A stretch of DNA of 47,197 nucleotides, from positions 1 to 47,197 of the forward strand of contig VGYC01000035.1 in NCBI GenBank assembly GCA_016873095.1. The letters are read 5' to 3'. The first letter of the stretch is position 1. Every line of letters begins with the position of its first letter. The position numbers and the translations under genes are program-made. This DNA is from Planctomycetota bacterium (GTDB lineage Bacteria > Planctomycetota > Planctomycetia > Gemmatales > Gemmataceae). The notes beneath the pieces were generated by a model. It saw only the letters and a program-made list of their open reading frames with translations, was not told where the DNA came from and searched no databases. Positions 35,147 to 45,290 of this stretch are shown one piece after another.

Positions 35147-37969
35147 TCACGCCGCCCGAGCTGTCCGCGCCGGCGCTGCCGCGGGCAAGTCCCCTTCGCT
35201 GGAGCGCAGGTGGAAGCTCAGGTGGACGGCGAGAGCTTGCTCGGCGATCAGGATGCCGATAAAGAGCAGGAAAAACCAGGGGGACTCGGAGAGGTCGCTC
35301 TGGCGGGCAGTGGGATCGTCGCCGCCGCTGCCGGTGGCGGTGAACTGAATGCTGCCGGGGCGGGCCTCGCGCAGCAGGTTTGAATCCATCTCATCGCGGC
35401 TGACGCGCTGCAGCTTGCCCTCGCGCGGCGTGTCGACGTTGAACACGTGGGCCCACGAGGCCAGCACTGTCTTGCCTCCCTCGGGCACCAGCTTGGCCAC
35501 GTACAACCCGGGCTCAAGGTTTTTCTCGAAGGTGTAGCGCAGTTCGCTCTTTTCTTGCTCGCCGAACTGTTCGCTGTCCAGTGACTGTGCAGCCGGCTTG
35601 CCGGGAACGGCCTTCATGAAGTAGCGTTCCATCTTCAAGAGACGGTTCTTTTGCTTGTACTGCTCGGCATCGACGACGATCTGCACCGGCGTGCCGACGG
35701 TCAGGTAGGAATCGGCAGCCTGGCTGGACAGGAAGTTCTGCATCTCCCAGATGAACGGTTGATAGATCAGCGAGCCCTGGCTGCCGCCGCCCCAGTCGTT
35801 CCATTCCTTGCCGGCCGTCGTGGTGATGGCCACTACCTTGCCCTTCCCGTAATTGCCAAGGACCACGAACGGATCGCCATACTTCACCTCGTCGATCAGG
35901 CTGACAATCTCGTCGCGCAGGGTGCGGACCTTCGGATCGGAAGTGGTCCAGAACTCGGTAAGGTTGGGATATTCCTCGCGCTCCTTTTCCTTGCCCTTGT
36001 CCGTGATCATGTTTTCGAGCGCGCCGGCGAGATGAAAAGCCTTCTTCTCCGATGTCGGGCCGACGAGTGCCTCGATGACCTTGCGATGACGGTCCAGCCC
36101 GCGCTGGTAGCCCTTGTACTCCTCATTCTTGAGCAACTTGTCGATCTCGCGCAGAATCTTGACGGCCGAGCCTTGATATGTGGTGATCGCCACGTCGTTG
36201 GGCAGCGTGGCCAGCTCTTCGACCTTGCTCCGGTCCGGCTTCCAGTCGGAACGCGGCACCTGGAAGTAGCGTTTGATGGGCAGGTCCTTCATGAAGTCGC
36301 GAAACTTGCGATCGCGAAAGACTTGCCCGAAGATCGGAAACGTGTCGGGATTGGGGTGGGTCGCATCGCGAAGGAGCACGTGGTAATCGTCGGCGGAGTA
36401 CTCCGGCTTGCGCGGCTCGTCGGCGGCAGGCGGAAAATACGTCTCCCGGAGCGGCATCGGGAACAGACCCTTGCCCTTCTTGTAGAGCTGCTTGTTGTAA
36501 TAATCCGGTGCGACAAGGGGCCCGAGGAAGAAGGCAACGCCACCGCCGTCGCGAACATAATTCTCGAGGTTGCCGAGTTGCTTGGGAGTGAGTTCGCGAA
36601 CGTTCAGCATGAAAATCGTTGGGTATTGCGCGAGGTCCGCCCGCTCCAGCGCCTTGGTGGCGACGCCGCCGGCAATCTCGTCGCCGTAGACCACATCGTA
36701 GCTCGCTCCCGGCACCGACATGATGGCGTTCTTGATGAAGAAGCTGTCGCGGCTCTCTTCCCGGCCGCGGGCGCCCTCGCCGTCCACCACCAGCACCGGG
36801 ACCTTGTTGCGGATCTCGACGGCGGTGTGGCGGACGTTGTCGTCGGGCAGGCCGTCATTCTCCAGCTTGCCGCGCTGCGGGCTTTCCAGCCTGGCGGAAA
36901 TCTGCGCGAAGTAACTTTCGTTGCCCTTGATGGGCGGGTCGAATGGGACCTCGAAGCTGGCCGATGCCGTGCTGCCGGCCGCAATCTTGAGCGGCATGGA
37001 CGGATTGAAGTCCAGCTGCAACATCTCCTGTCCGTTGGAATCGTCGAAGACGACGACGTTGACGTCAGCCTCGCGGGCACTGTAGTTGGCGACGGTCACC
37101 GTGAAGCTGACCGGCATGCCCTTGCCTGCGATGCGCGTGCCGGCACGGAGATCGATGATGCCGATGTTATCGTGCGACAGCGGCACGCCGGCCTGCCCCT
37201 CCGGGCGCAGCGGATGGGCGCAATCACGCAACAGAATCTTGGCATCGGGGAGGCTGGACAGCTTGAGAAACTCTTTCTTGATCGGCTCGGCTCCCGGCAT
37301 GGACCAGTCGCTCTGCCGGAAATCGCTGAGAACATAGATCGCCACCCGGCTCTCCGGATTGCCGGCAATGATTTCCTGGGCCTTCTTCAAGCCGGGTAGC
37401 ACGCCGACATGCAGCTTGCTTACCTCCAGCTGCTCCAGGTCGCTCTTCAGCGACTCGCGCTTTTCCTTGTCGCCCAGGCGCGTGTAGGTCTTGACCTCGT
37501 AGTTGCGGTCGGTCACCAGCTTGGAGAGCGGCAGCACCATGAGGCGATCATTGCGGTTGGACTGACTCAGGTTCTTGACGATCTTGTCGAACAGTTCGCC
37601 GTTCCTGGCCACGTCGAAGCAGTTGCGAGTGTTCTCGCCATCCTTGAACTGGTCGTTCATGCTCAGGCTGTCGTCGAGGAGCACGATGTGAATGAGGTCC
37701 TTGCCTTGGTCGGCGGCGAACGAAAAGCCGAAGAAGCGGGACACCAGCAGCATGGCGAGGAAGACCAGAAAGCAGCGCATGAGCAGCAGCAGCAGTTGCT
37801 CGATGATGAGCCGGCGGCGATTGCGTTTCTGGCTCTTGAGCAGAAATTCCATGGCCGCCCAGCGCAAACGCTTGAAGCGCATGCGGTTGATCAGGTGGAT
37901 GATGACCGGCGAACTGACCAGGGCCGTGCCCGCTGCCAGGTATGCCGGGTTTGCGAAAAGTTCGATCAT
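35147..37969 (-). CDS. BatA/VWA-domain membrane protein
   Basis: A 940-residue protein. Its N-terminus has two membrane helices and the BatA-type segment INRMRFKRLRWAAMEFLL. Next comes a von Willebrand A-like domain with a MIDAS-type start VLLDDSLSMND, a long extracytoplasmic region including a glutamine-amidotransferase-like part (about 370-780), and a final helix near residue 900. Such proteins work with MoxR ATPases and DUF58 proteins, here encoded just upstream, probably in complex assembly or envelope maintenance. GAGGATAG precedes the ATG at 37969. Third gene of the operon. Confidence 0.85.
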   Translation of the reverse strand: MIELFANPAYLAAGTALVSSPVIIHLINRMRFKRLRWAAMEFLLKSQKRNRRRLIIEQLLLLLMRCFLVFLAMLLVSRFFGFSFAADQGKDLIHIVLLDDSLSMNDQFKDGENTRNCFDVARNGELFDKIVKNLSQSNRNDRLMVLPLSKLVTDRNYEVKTYTRLGDKEKRESLKSDLEQLEVSKLHVGVLPGLKKAQEIIAGNPESRVAIYVLSDFRQSDWSMPGAEPIKKEFLKLSSLPDAKILLRDCAHPLRPEGQAGVPLSHDNIGIIDLRAGTRIAGKGMPVSFTVTVANYSAREADVNVVVFDDSNGQEMLQLDFNPSMPLKIAAGSTASASFEVPFDPPIKGNESYFAQISARLESPQRGKLENDGLPDDNVRHTAVEIRNKVPVLVVDGEGARGREESRDSFFIKNAIMSVPGASYDVVYGDEIAGGVATKALERADLAQYPTIFMLNVRELTPKQLGNLENYVRDGGGVAFFLGPLVAPDYYNKQLYKKGKGLFPMPLRETYFPPAADEPRKPEYSADDYHVLLRDATHPNPDTFPIFGQVFRDRKFRDFMKDLPIKRYFQVPRSDWKPDRSKVEELATLPNDVAITTYQGSAVKILREIDKLLKNEEYKGYQRGLDRHRKVIEALVGPTSEKKAFHLAGALENMITDKGKEKEREEYPNLTEFWTTSDPKVRTLRDEIVSLIDEVKYGDPFVVLGNYGKGKVVAITTTAGKEWNDWGGGSQGSLIYQPFIWEMQNFLSSQAADSYLTVGTPVQIVVDAEQYKQKNRLLKMERYFMKAVPGKPAAQSLDSEQFGEQEKSELRYTFEKNLEPGLYVAKLVPEGGKTVLASWAHVFNVDTPREGKLQRVSRDEMDSNLLREARPGSIQFTATGSGGDDPTARQSDLSESPWFFLLFIGILIAEQALAVHLSFHLRSSEGDLPAAAPARTARAA

Positions 37970-38072
37970 GGCTATCCTCATGCCGCCGGCGGCATAGCGC
38001 TAAGCAAACGGATTTCGACCCGCTTTCGTTTTCAGCCTCCGCCCGAAACCGCAAGCGGCGACCCACTCTCTT

Positions 38073-38102
38073 CTGAACACTGAAAACTGAACACTGAAAA
38101 CT
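38073..38102. repeat. 14-bp tandem repeat after the DUF58 stop
   Basis: The unit ctgaacactgaaaa occurs twice in perfect tandem (38073-38086, 38087-38100) and a third copy begins with ct. It is AT-rich against its GC-rich surroundings and abuts the stop codon of the DUF58 gene, in the 131-base gap before the VWA gene. Confidence 0.6.
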
Positions 38103-39030
38103 ATATTCTCGCCTTCGCGGCCGACTTGAACATCGCCATGCGGTGGTGCAGGAACTTGCTCAGGACGGCGTCGAGATACTCGTTGGTGCTGACCAGCATG
38201 TAGTCGATGGCCTTGCGGGCGCAGCCGCGGCGAACCTCGACCAGGTATTCCTCAAGCGCTTCCAGGTAGCCGTCGCGCAGCGCCCGCGGATCGCAAAGCA
38301 GCTGCTCCAGCTCCTCCATGCCCTCGAAGCGTGTCGTGCCGGCAAACGGAAATTTAAGCTCGTCCTCGTCCATGACGTGGAAGACCAGTACGTCGTGCCG
38401 GCCGTGGCGAAGCATCTCCAGCCCACGGAACAGTGCCTCCCGGTCCACCAGCAGGTCGGAAACGAGCACGATCATGCTGCGACTGGCGGCTTTCTCGGCC
38501 ACCCGGCGCAGGATCTTCTCGATGTCGGTCTTGTCCCGGGGCCGGCTCACGTCCATTGCCTTGATGATGGCGTCGATGTGCGTATGCTGGCTGCGCGCCG
38601 GCACGATGTGGCGGACGTCCTCGTCAAACGTGATGCAGCCGCACGCATCTTGCTGGCGGAGCAGCATGTAGCCCAGGCAGGCGGCGATGGTGCAGCCGTA
38701 GTTGTACTTGTCCAGCGAGCCACGCCCGTAACGCATCGAGTTGCTGACATCCACCACCAGCGTGCAGCGCAGGTTGGTCTCTTCCTCGAATTGCTTGATG
38801 TAATACTTGTCCGTCTTGGACCAGACCTTCCAGTCGAGGTGGCGGATGTCATCCCCCGGCGTGTAATCGCGATGCTGCACGAACTCGACGGAGTGCCCGA
38901 AAAAGGGGCTGCGGTGCATGCCGGTGATGAAGCCCTCGACCACCTGGCGAGCGCGCAGGTCCAGCCGCGAGATGCGGGCGATGGTGTCGGGGTGCAGGAA
39001 GCGGCGAGGATCGTCTTCTTTTACGGCCAC
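38101..39030 (-). CDS. DUF58 protein (VWA-like)
   Basis: A 309-residue soluble protein. EFVQHRDYTPGDDIRHLDWK is the DUF58 signature, followed by a VWA-like fold starting LVVDVSNSM and SMIVLVSDLL. DUF58 proteins accompany MoxR ATPases. Start taken as GTG at 39030, with TTGAGGGC before it; a TTG at 39042 is the alternative. Second gene of the operon, 47 bases after moxR. Confidence 0.88.
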   Translation of the reverse strand: MAVKEDDPRRFLHPDTIARISRLDLRARQVVEGFITGMHRSPFFGHSVEFVQHRDYTPGDDIRHLDWKVWSKTDKYYIKQFEEETNLRCTLVVDVSNSMRYGRGSLDKYNYGCTIAACLGYMLLRQQDACGCITFDEDVRHIVPARSQHTHIDAIIKAMDVSRPRDKTDIEKILRRVAEKAASRSMIVLVSDLLVDREALFRGLEMLRHGRHDVLVFHVMDEDELKFPFAGTTRFEGMEELEQLLCDPRALRDGYLEALEEYLVEVRRGCARKAIDYMLVSTNEYLDAVLSKFLHHRMAMFKSAAKARI

Positions 39031-39077
39031 GGATGCCCTCAAACGTTAATTTCAGTGATCTCTCAGCTAGCTGCCTG

Positions 39078-40142
<1,065 letters not shown>

Positions 40143-40228
40143 GCGCTTCTCCTGAGGTTCGCTTGGTGGTTACGTTTGATTCTAGCGAATTGCCACGGCA
40201 TGCAGTATCCGCTGAGGCGGGGTTGACG

Positions 40229-40256
40229 AAAAAAACGACGCCGCACTTCGCGCGGC
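40229..40256 (-). terminator. intrinsic terminator or attenuator upstream of moxR
   Basis: On the minus strand GCCGCG-CGAAG-TGCGGC (40256-40240, 6 bp including one wobble) is followed four bases later by seven T (40235-40229). It points toward moxR, whose start is at 40142, and there is no minus-strand gene upstream of it. It would therefore end a short leader RNA or attenuate the operon. Confidence 0.45.
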
Positions 40257-40363
40257 TCCCTTGGTAGACGAATGTCCCGCACTTTTCTGACTCGCCCGGC
40301 ACGTAATAGCCCCAGATCGCTACAACATCCACATCGCAACAATGGCGAATTGGCAAGCCCACA

Positions 40364-41128
40364 ATGTTCGAGTGGCTGTTTCGACCGTCCTGTCCATGCG
40401 ACCCGGCCGCCAAGGCCTGGGTCGAGGAACGCCTTGAGTGGCTTGCCGAGGAATTCGACGACAGCGCATTCAGCGGCCGGCGTCTGGTCCTTCCCACGTC
40501 GGAGTTCTTTCCAGATCCCTACGATGGCTCCAAGAAAGCCGTCCGCAGGCTGCTAGATCGCGTGTGCGGATACATGGACGTCGTGCCGGACCTGGTGGCG
40601 CTCCGCTTCGTTTCGGATGCCGGCAAGATCTGGCTGGTGAACGACGCCGGCCATTACCTCCCCGACGCGGCTGGTACCTACGAAGAGGGCGACGACAAGT
40701 TCATCATCCGCATCGACAAGGCCGGTCTGGATGATCCGATGGGGCTGGTTGGCACGATTGCCCACGAGTTGGCCCATGTGCGGTTGCTGGGCGAGAGCCG
40801 CATCATGCGCGAGTCCTTCGACAACGAATTGCTCACCGACCTGACGGTCGTCCACTTCGGGCTGGGCATCTTTCTGGCCAATACACCGCGAAACTGGGAC
40901 AGCCAGTATTCGCGCTGGCCGGACACCGAATTGCTCAAGCCGGAGTACATGACTCCGCCCATGTTTGGTTGGGCGCTCGCGCATCTAGCATGGTTCCGCG
41001 GGGATGAACGGCCCGACTGGGCCAGACATTTGAGTTTCGCTGCCCGCGCCAACCTCAAGGAGGGCCTGCGCTATCTGCTGGCAACCAGCGACTCGGCCTA
41101 CAGACCCGTGCGCCCGCGCTCACGCTAG
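40364..41128 (+). CDS. zincin-like metallopeptidase domain protein
   Basis: A 254-residue cytoplasmic protein. GTIAHELAHVRLLGE holds an HExxH zinc motif at about 131-135, and 25 residues further NELLTDLTVVHFGLGIF supplies a possible third ligand (Glu or Asp), a pattern seen in gluzincin-like proteins. The N-terminus begins MFEWLFRPSCPCD with two cysteines. No known family name. Divergent from moxR. No clear ribosome site before the ATG. Confidence 0.6.
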   Translation: MFEWLFRPSCPCDPAAKAWVEERLEWLAEEFDDSAFSGRRLVLPTSEFFPDPYDGSKKAVRRLLDRVCGYMDVVPDLVALRFVSDAGKIWLVNDAGHYLPDAAGTYEEGDDKFIIRIDKAGLDDPMGLVGTIAHELAHVRLLGESRIMRESFDNELLTDLTVVHFGLGIFLANTPRNWDSQYSRWPDTELLKPEYMTPPMFGWALAHLAWFRGDERPDWARHLSFAARANLKEGLRYLLATSDSAYRPVRPRSR

Positions 41129-41150
41129 ATGAATTCTGGGAGGACGAGGC

Positions 41151-41174
41151 GGCGAGGCTCCTGCCAAGCCGTGG
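41151..41174. repeat. single arm of the 194-266 palindrome
   Basis: These 24 bases match 195-218 with one difference (ggcgaggctcctgccaagcc against ggcgaggctcctgccgagcc). Only one arm is present here. It lies in the 160-base gap before the frameshifted propeller gene and holds no gene. Confidence 0.65.
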
Positions 41175-41288
41175 AGCTTTTTCGGACACCCTCGAACACC
41201 TCTCGTCCAAGTTACATTCCGGGCATACGTTTTGTGGAGACGCTGATAGCATGTAAACGAGGCTACTGTTTCCTGTCAAGGAGCGAAC

Positions 41289-42525
41289 ATGCGCATGACA
41301 CGACACGGATTGATGGCGCTGGGGACGATGTCGCTGACGGCATTTGCGGTTCTGGCCGCCGACTGGCCGCAATGGCTCGGACCCAGTCGCAATGGCTCGT
41401 CGCCGGAGACAGGGCTGTTGACCGACTGGCCGAAGGATGGTCCCAAGGTACTGTGGAAAGCTCCCGGCGGCGACGGCTACTCATCGGTCGCCGTGGTCGG
41501 CAAGCGGGCCTACACCCTGGTCCAACGCGGTGCGGATGAGCTGGCCATCTGCCTGGAATGTCGCCGACGGCAAGGAACTTTGGCAGTCGCGCATCGGTCC
41601 CGCATTCAAGAACTCCTACGGCAACGGCCCGCGCAGCACGCCGGCGATCGACGGTGAGCACGTCTATGTCCAGTCGGTGAGCGGGCCGCTCGTGTGTCTC
41701 AAGGCGGACTCCGGGGCTTCCGTCTGGGAACGCAATATTCTCAAGGACTTCGCCGCCAAGAACATCACCTGGGGCCTGTCGGCGTCGCCATTGATCGACG
41801 GCAACCACGTCCTGGCGATTCCCGGTGGGGCCGGCGCCGGTATCGCGGCCTTCGACAAGAAGACCGGCAAGCTGGCCTGGAAACTGGGCGACGACAAGGC
41901 GGCCTACGCCTCACCCGTCGCCGTCAATGTCGCCGGCGCGAAACAGCTCGTTTTCTTCACCGCAGCCGGCCTGGTCGGCGTCTCGCCGGGTGAAGGCTCC
42001 GAGCTATGGCGCATGCCATGGCCGACCGAATTCGATTGCAACATCGCCACGCCGCTGCCCATCGGCGACAAGATATTTGTCTCCTCCGGCGAGGAAGTCG
42101 GCTGTGCTCTCTTGCAACTCAAGGGCAACGGTGCGCCGGCGGTCGCATGGGAAAGCAAGGGCAAGGGAAGTGTGATGATCAATTACTGGGCCAACTCGGT
42201 GCATCACCACGGCTATCTGTATGGCCTGGCTGGAGAGTTCTCCAAGGTAATCCACCTGAATTGCGTCGATGCCAAGACCGGCAAGCTGATGTGGTCAAAG
42301 AAAGCTTTTGGCAAGGCTTCAGTGACGCTCGCAGACGGTCATCTGTTCCTGGTTACCAAGAAAGGCGACCTGGTGCTGGCCGAGGCAACGCCGAAGGAGT
42401 ACCGCGAGAAAGCTCGCGTGACGCCGCTGGGCGAGAACCGCACCGCCGCCACCATTTCCAACGGCCGGCTGTTCCTGCGCGACCGCGAAAACATCATGTG
42501 CCTGGATGTGAAGGGGCGCCAGTGA
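41289..42525 (+). pseudogene. PQQ-type propeller gene with a single-base frameshift
   Basis: From ATG 41289 (AAGGAG upstream) the frame encodes a signal peptide and DWPQWLGPSRNG, the opening of the same family as 4268-5581, up to ELAICL near 41554. From there the next frame carries the protein on: NVADGKELWQSRIG, GPLVCLKADSGASVW, AAFDKKTGKLAWKLG, to the stop at 42525. Removing one G at 41555-41556 restores LNVADGKELW, matching the paralogue's VLDARSGKEEW at the same position. A one-base insertion or assembly error explains it. Restored length about 411 residues. Confidence 0.78.
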
Positions 42526-42688
42526 CGCCGACATCGTTGCTGACAGCTTCCCAACCCCGTCGGAAAGCAACCGACAGGGTTCGCGAAGTCCATACAATGA
42601 CGCTGAATTCACCCCTTGGTGTCAAGGCTTGTAATTCGGCAATGGCACTGCTCGCCGCTTTCCGGCTGGATGCCTCCCCGACCCAGAC

Positions 42689-43339
42689 ATGAGCAAAGAA
42701 TCACAACTCCGGCAGGTACTTGATAGCGGCATCGTGGCGGTCGTGCGCTCGCCCGACCATCAACAGCTCGTCGAGGTCGCGCGAGCTCTCGCCGACGGTG
42801 GCGTCCGAGTGATCGAGATCACCATGTCCGTGCCGAACGCTCTTGATGTGCTCAAGCAGGTCCGGCAGGCACTTGGGGACCGCGTCCTGCTCGGTGCGGG
42901 GACGGTGCTTGACCCGGAGACGGCCCGAGCCGTGCTGCTCGTGGGAGCGGAGTTCATCGTCGCGCCCACGGTCAACTTCGATGTGATCCGTCTGTGTCAG
43001 CGCTATGACAAGCTGATCATGCCGGGCGCCTTCACGCCGACCGAGATCCTCGCCGCCTGGGAGGCGGGTGCGGACATCGTCAAGGTCTTTCCCGCCGATG
43101 TTGTGGGGCCGCCGTTCTTCAAGGCGCTGCGCGGGCCGTTGCCGCAAGTCCGGCTCATGCCGACCGGTGGCGTCGATCTCGCCACCGCGTCGGCGTTCCT
43201 CAAGGCGGGCGCCTGCTGCCTGGGAATCGGCGGGCAGTTGGTCGAACCCAAGGCGGTCGCCGAGCGCAACTTCGACCGCATCCGCGACCTGGCCCGCCAG
43301 TATGTCGCCATCGTCAACAAGACCCGTAGCGAGAAATAG
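42689..43339 (+). CDS. eda: KDPG/KHG aldolase
   Basis: Cleaves 2-keto-3-deoxy-6-phosphogluconate to pyruvate and glyceraldehyde-3-phosphate, last step of the Entner-Doudoroff pathway. The 216-residue protein has catalytic E43 in VIEITMSVP, GAGTVLDPE and the Schiff-base lysine K132 in DIVKVFPAD. Directly followed, one base apart, by the KDG kinase gene, which makes its substrate. No Shine-Dalgarno seen at the ATG. Confidence 0.93.
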   Translation: MSKESQLRQVLDSGIVAVVRSPDHQQLVEVARALADGGVRVIEITMSVPNALDVLKQVRQALGDRVLLGAGTVLDPETARAVLLVGAEFIVAPTVNFDVIRLCQRYDKLIMPGAFTPTEILAAWEAGADIVKVFPADVVGPPFFKALRGPLPQVRLMPTGGVDLATASAFLKAGACCLGIGGQLVEPKAVAERNFDRIRDLARQYVAIVNKTRSEK

Positions 43340-43340
43340 C

Positions 43341-44327
43341 ATGTCCTTCGAGGTCATCACCTTCGGCGAGGCCATGGTCCGCCTCAGCCCGCCGACTTTC
43401 AAGCGTCTGGAGCAGACAAGCAGCCTGGACGTGTTCGTCGGCGGCGCGGAACTGAACACGGCCGTCGCCTTGTCCCGACTCGGTCACGTCAGCGGCTGGG
43501 TGTCGCGGCTCACCGAGAATCCGCTGGGCCGGCTCATCGCCAATCGGGCCCGCGAGGCTGGTGTCCGCACCGATCACGTGCTCTGGACGGATGAAGATCG
43601 TGTTGGCGTCTACTTTCTCGAGTTCGGCGCAGCGCCGCGCGCCAGCGGCGTACTTTACGACCGCAAGGGCGCCGCCATCGCCGGCATCAAGCCCGGCATG
43701 GTGCCCTGGGAAAAGGTCTTTGCGGGCACGAAGTGGTTTCATGTCACCGGCATCACGCCGGCGCTGAGTCCCAACGCCGCCGAAACGACCCGCGAGGCGA
43801 TGCAGGCCGCCCGCAAGGCCGGTGTCAAGACAAGCATGGACCTGAACTATCGCGTCAAGCTCTGGACCACCGCCGAGGCCGGCCGGTGCATGACCGACCT
43901 CATGCAGTTCACCGATGTCCTCATCACGACCGAGGAGGACACGGAGCGCGTCTTTGGCATCACTGGCAAGGACTATGAAGACGTGGCCGGGCAACTGGCG
44001 AGTCGTTTCCCCCTGCACATCGTCGCCATCACGCTGCGCGAGAACCCGCTGGTCTGGAAGAACGCCTGGACCGCCATCGCCTACGAGAAGGGCAAGGTCT
44101 ACAAGACACGAAGCTACGAGGTGGAAATTGTCGATCGCCTGGGCGCTGGAGATTGCTTCGCGGCCGGGCTGATCCACGGCCTGCTGGAAAACGACGTGCA
44201 GAAGGGTATCGACTTCGGCGTGGCCGCCAGTGCCGTCAAACATTCCATCCCCGGCGACTTCGCCTGGATAACCCGCGCCGAGATCGAGGGGATGCTCAAG
44301 GGAGGCGGATTGCGGATCAGCAGGTGA
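43341..44327 (+). CDS. kdgK: 2-keto-3-deoxygluconate kinase (PfkB family)
   Basis: Phosphorylates 2-keto-3-deoxygluconate to KDPG for the aldolase encoded just upstream. The 328-residue PfkB fold shows FGEAMVRLSPP at the N-terminus, GGAELNTAVALSRLG and the C-terminal anion-hole motif VDRLGAGDCFAAGL with the catalytic aspartate. ATG one base after the eda stop and a GAGAAA ribosome site make them one operon. Other sugar kinases of the family are possible but the eda pairing supports KDG. Confidence 0.9.
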   Translation: MSFEVITFGEAMVRLSPPTFKRLEQTSSLDVFVGGAELNTAVALSRLGHVSGWVSRLTENPLGRLIANRAREAGVRTDHVLWTDEDRVGVYFLEFGAAPRASGVLYDRKGAAIAGIKPGMVPWEKVFAGTKWFHVTGITPALSPNAAETTREAMQAARKAGVKTSMDLNYRVKLWTTAEAGRCMTDLMQFTDVLITTEEDTERVFGITGKDYEDVAGQLASRFPLHIVAITLRENPLVWKNAWTAIAYEKGKVYKTRSYEVEIVDRLGAGDCFAAGLIHGLLENDVQKGIDFGVAASAVKHSIPGDFAWITRAEIEGMLKGGGLRISR

Positions 44328-44421
44328 GGTTACGAATGATGGATTCATTGCGTTGCCACCCCTCCTCTCAGTCCCTCGAAGTACTCCGGATTGAAAGCCA
44401 CGGAGAAACGACAAGGAAACC

Positions 44422-45279
44422 ATGCCCACGAAAAAACTCCGCGAACTATTGAGCCAGCCCGGCGCCATCCGCAGCCTGGGTGCCCACGACGTCTTCACGG
44501 CGTGCCTGATCGAGCGCGCCGGCCTGGAGACCGTGTTCATCGGCGGCTTCGGCACGTCGGCGAGCATGCTCGGCTTGCCGGATGTTGGTTTTCTCACACT
44601 GACGGAGATGGCCGACGCCGTGCGCCGCATGGCCATGCGCGTCAGCATCCCTGTGGTGGCTGACGGCGACACCGGCCATGGCGACCTGCACAACGTCGTC
44701 CGCACGGTGCGCGAGTTCGAGCAGGCCGGGGCAGCGGGCATTCTCCTGGAAGACCAGGTGGCGCCCAAGCGTTGCGGGCATTTCGCCGGCAAGGCGGTCA
44801 TCGCCGCCGACGAGATGATTCTGAAATTGAAGGCCGCCCAGGATGCGCGCCGCGATCCAGACTTCATCATCGTGGCCCGGACCGACGCCCGCGCCGTCGA
44901 GGGCATCGATGCCGCCATTGCTCGAGCCAACCAGTATGGCGCGGCCGGCGCCGATGTCTGCTTCATCGAGGCGCCCGAGTCTCGGCAAGAGCTGGAACGC
45001 ATCCCGCGCGAGGTGCGCTATCCACTCCTCGTCAACATGCTCAGCGGCGGCGTCACACCCATCCTGAGTGTCAATGAGCTGGAAAAGCTCGGCTACAAGA
45101 TCGTCGTCTGCCCCATCGAGAGCTTGCTGGTCGCGGGCACGGCGATCATACGGCTCATTGACACACTGCTGACACGCGGCCGGGTCGATCTTGCCGCCGA
45201 AGAGATGATGACCTTCGATCAGGTCAAGCAGGTTCTGGGTCTGGACGAGGTGATAAAGCTGCGCGACCGGCTGGGCTGA
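44422..45279 (+). CDS. isocitrate lyase/PEP mutase family protein
   Basis: A 285-residue TIM-barrel lyase. The metal site VVADGDTGHGD and the active-site loop EDQVAPKRCGHFAGK (KRCGH) point to a lyase such as methylisocitrate lyase, dimethylmalate lyase or oxaloacetate decarboxylase and away from PEP mutase. A product of pyruvate type would fit the eda/kdgK pair 94 bases upstream. AAGGAAA precedes the ATG. Exact substrate open. Confidence 0.82.
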   Translation: MPTKKLRELLSQPGAIRSLGAHDVFTACLIERAGLETVFIGGFGTSASMLGLPDVGFLTLTEMADAVRRMAMRVSIPVVADGDTGHGDLHNVVRTVREFEQAGAAGILLEDQVAPKRCGHFAGKAVIAADEMILKLKAAQDARRDPDFIIVARTDARAVEGIDAAIARANQYGAAGADVCFIEAPESRQELERIPREVRYPLLVNMLSGGVTPILSVNELEKLGYKIVVCPIESLLVAGTAIIRLIDTLLTRGRVDLAAEEMMTFDQVKQVLGLDEVIKLRDRLG

Positions 45280-45290
45280 TTTCAGATTGG

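Noticed and set aside
35651-37399. 582-residue plus-strand frame antisense to the VWA gene
   Set aside because: Shadow of high third-position GC; low-complexity Val/Ala/Asp text and no start signal.
40190-40363. Minus-strand reading frame with two KCG motifs upstream of moxR
   Set aside because: Short, no start with ribosome site, and it spans the terminator-like hairpin; better explained as non-coding leader.
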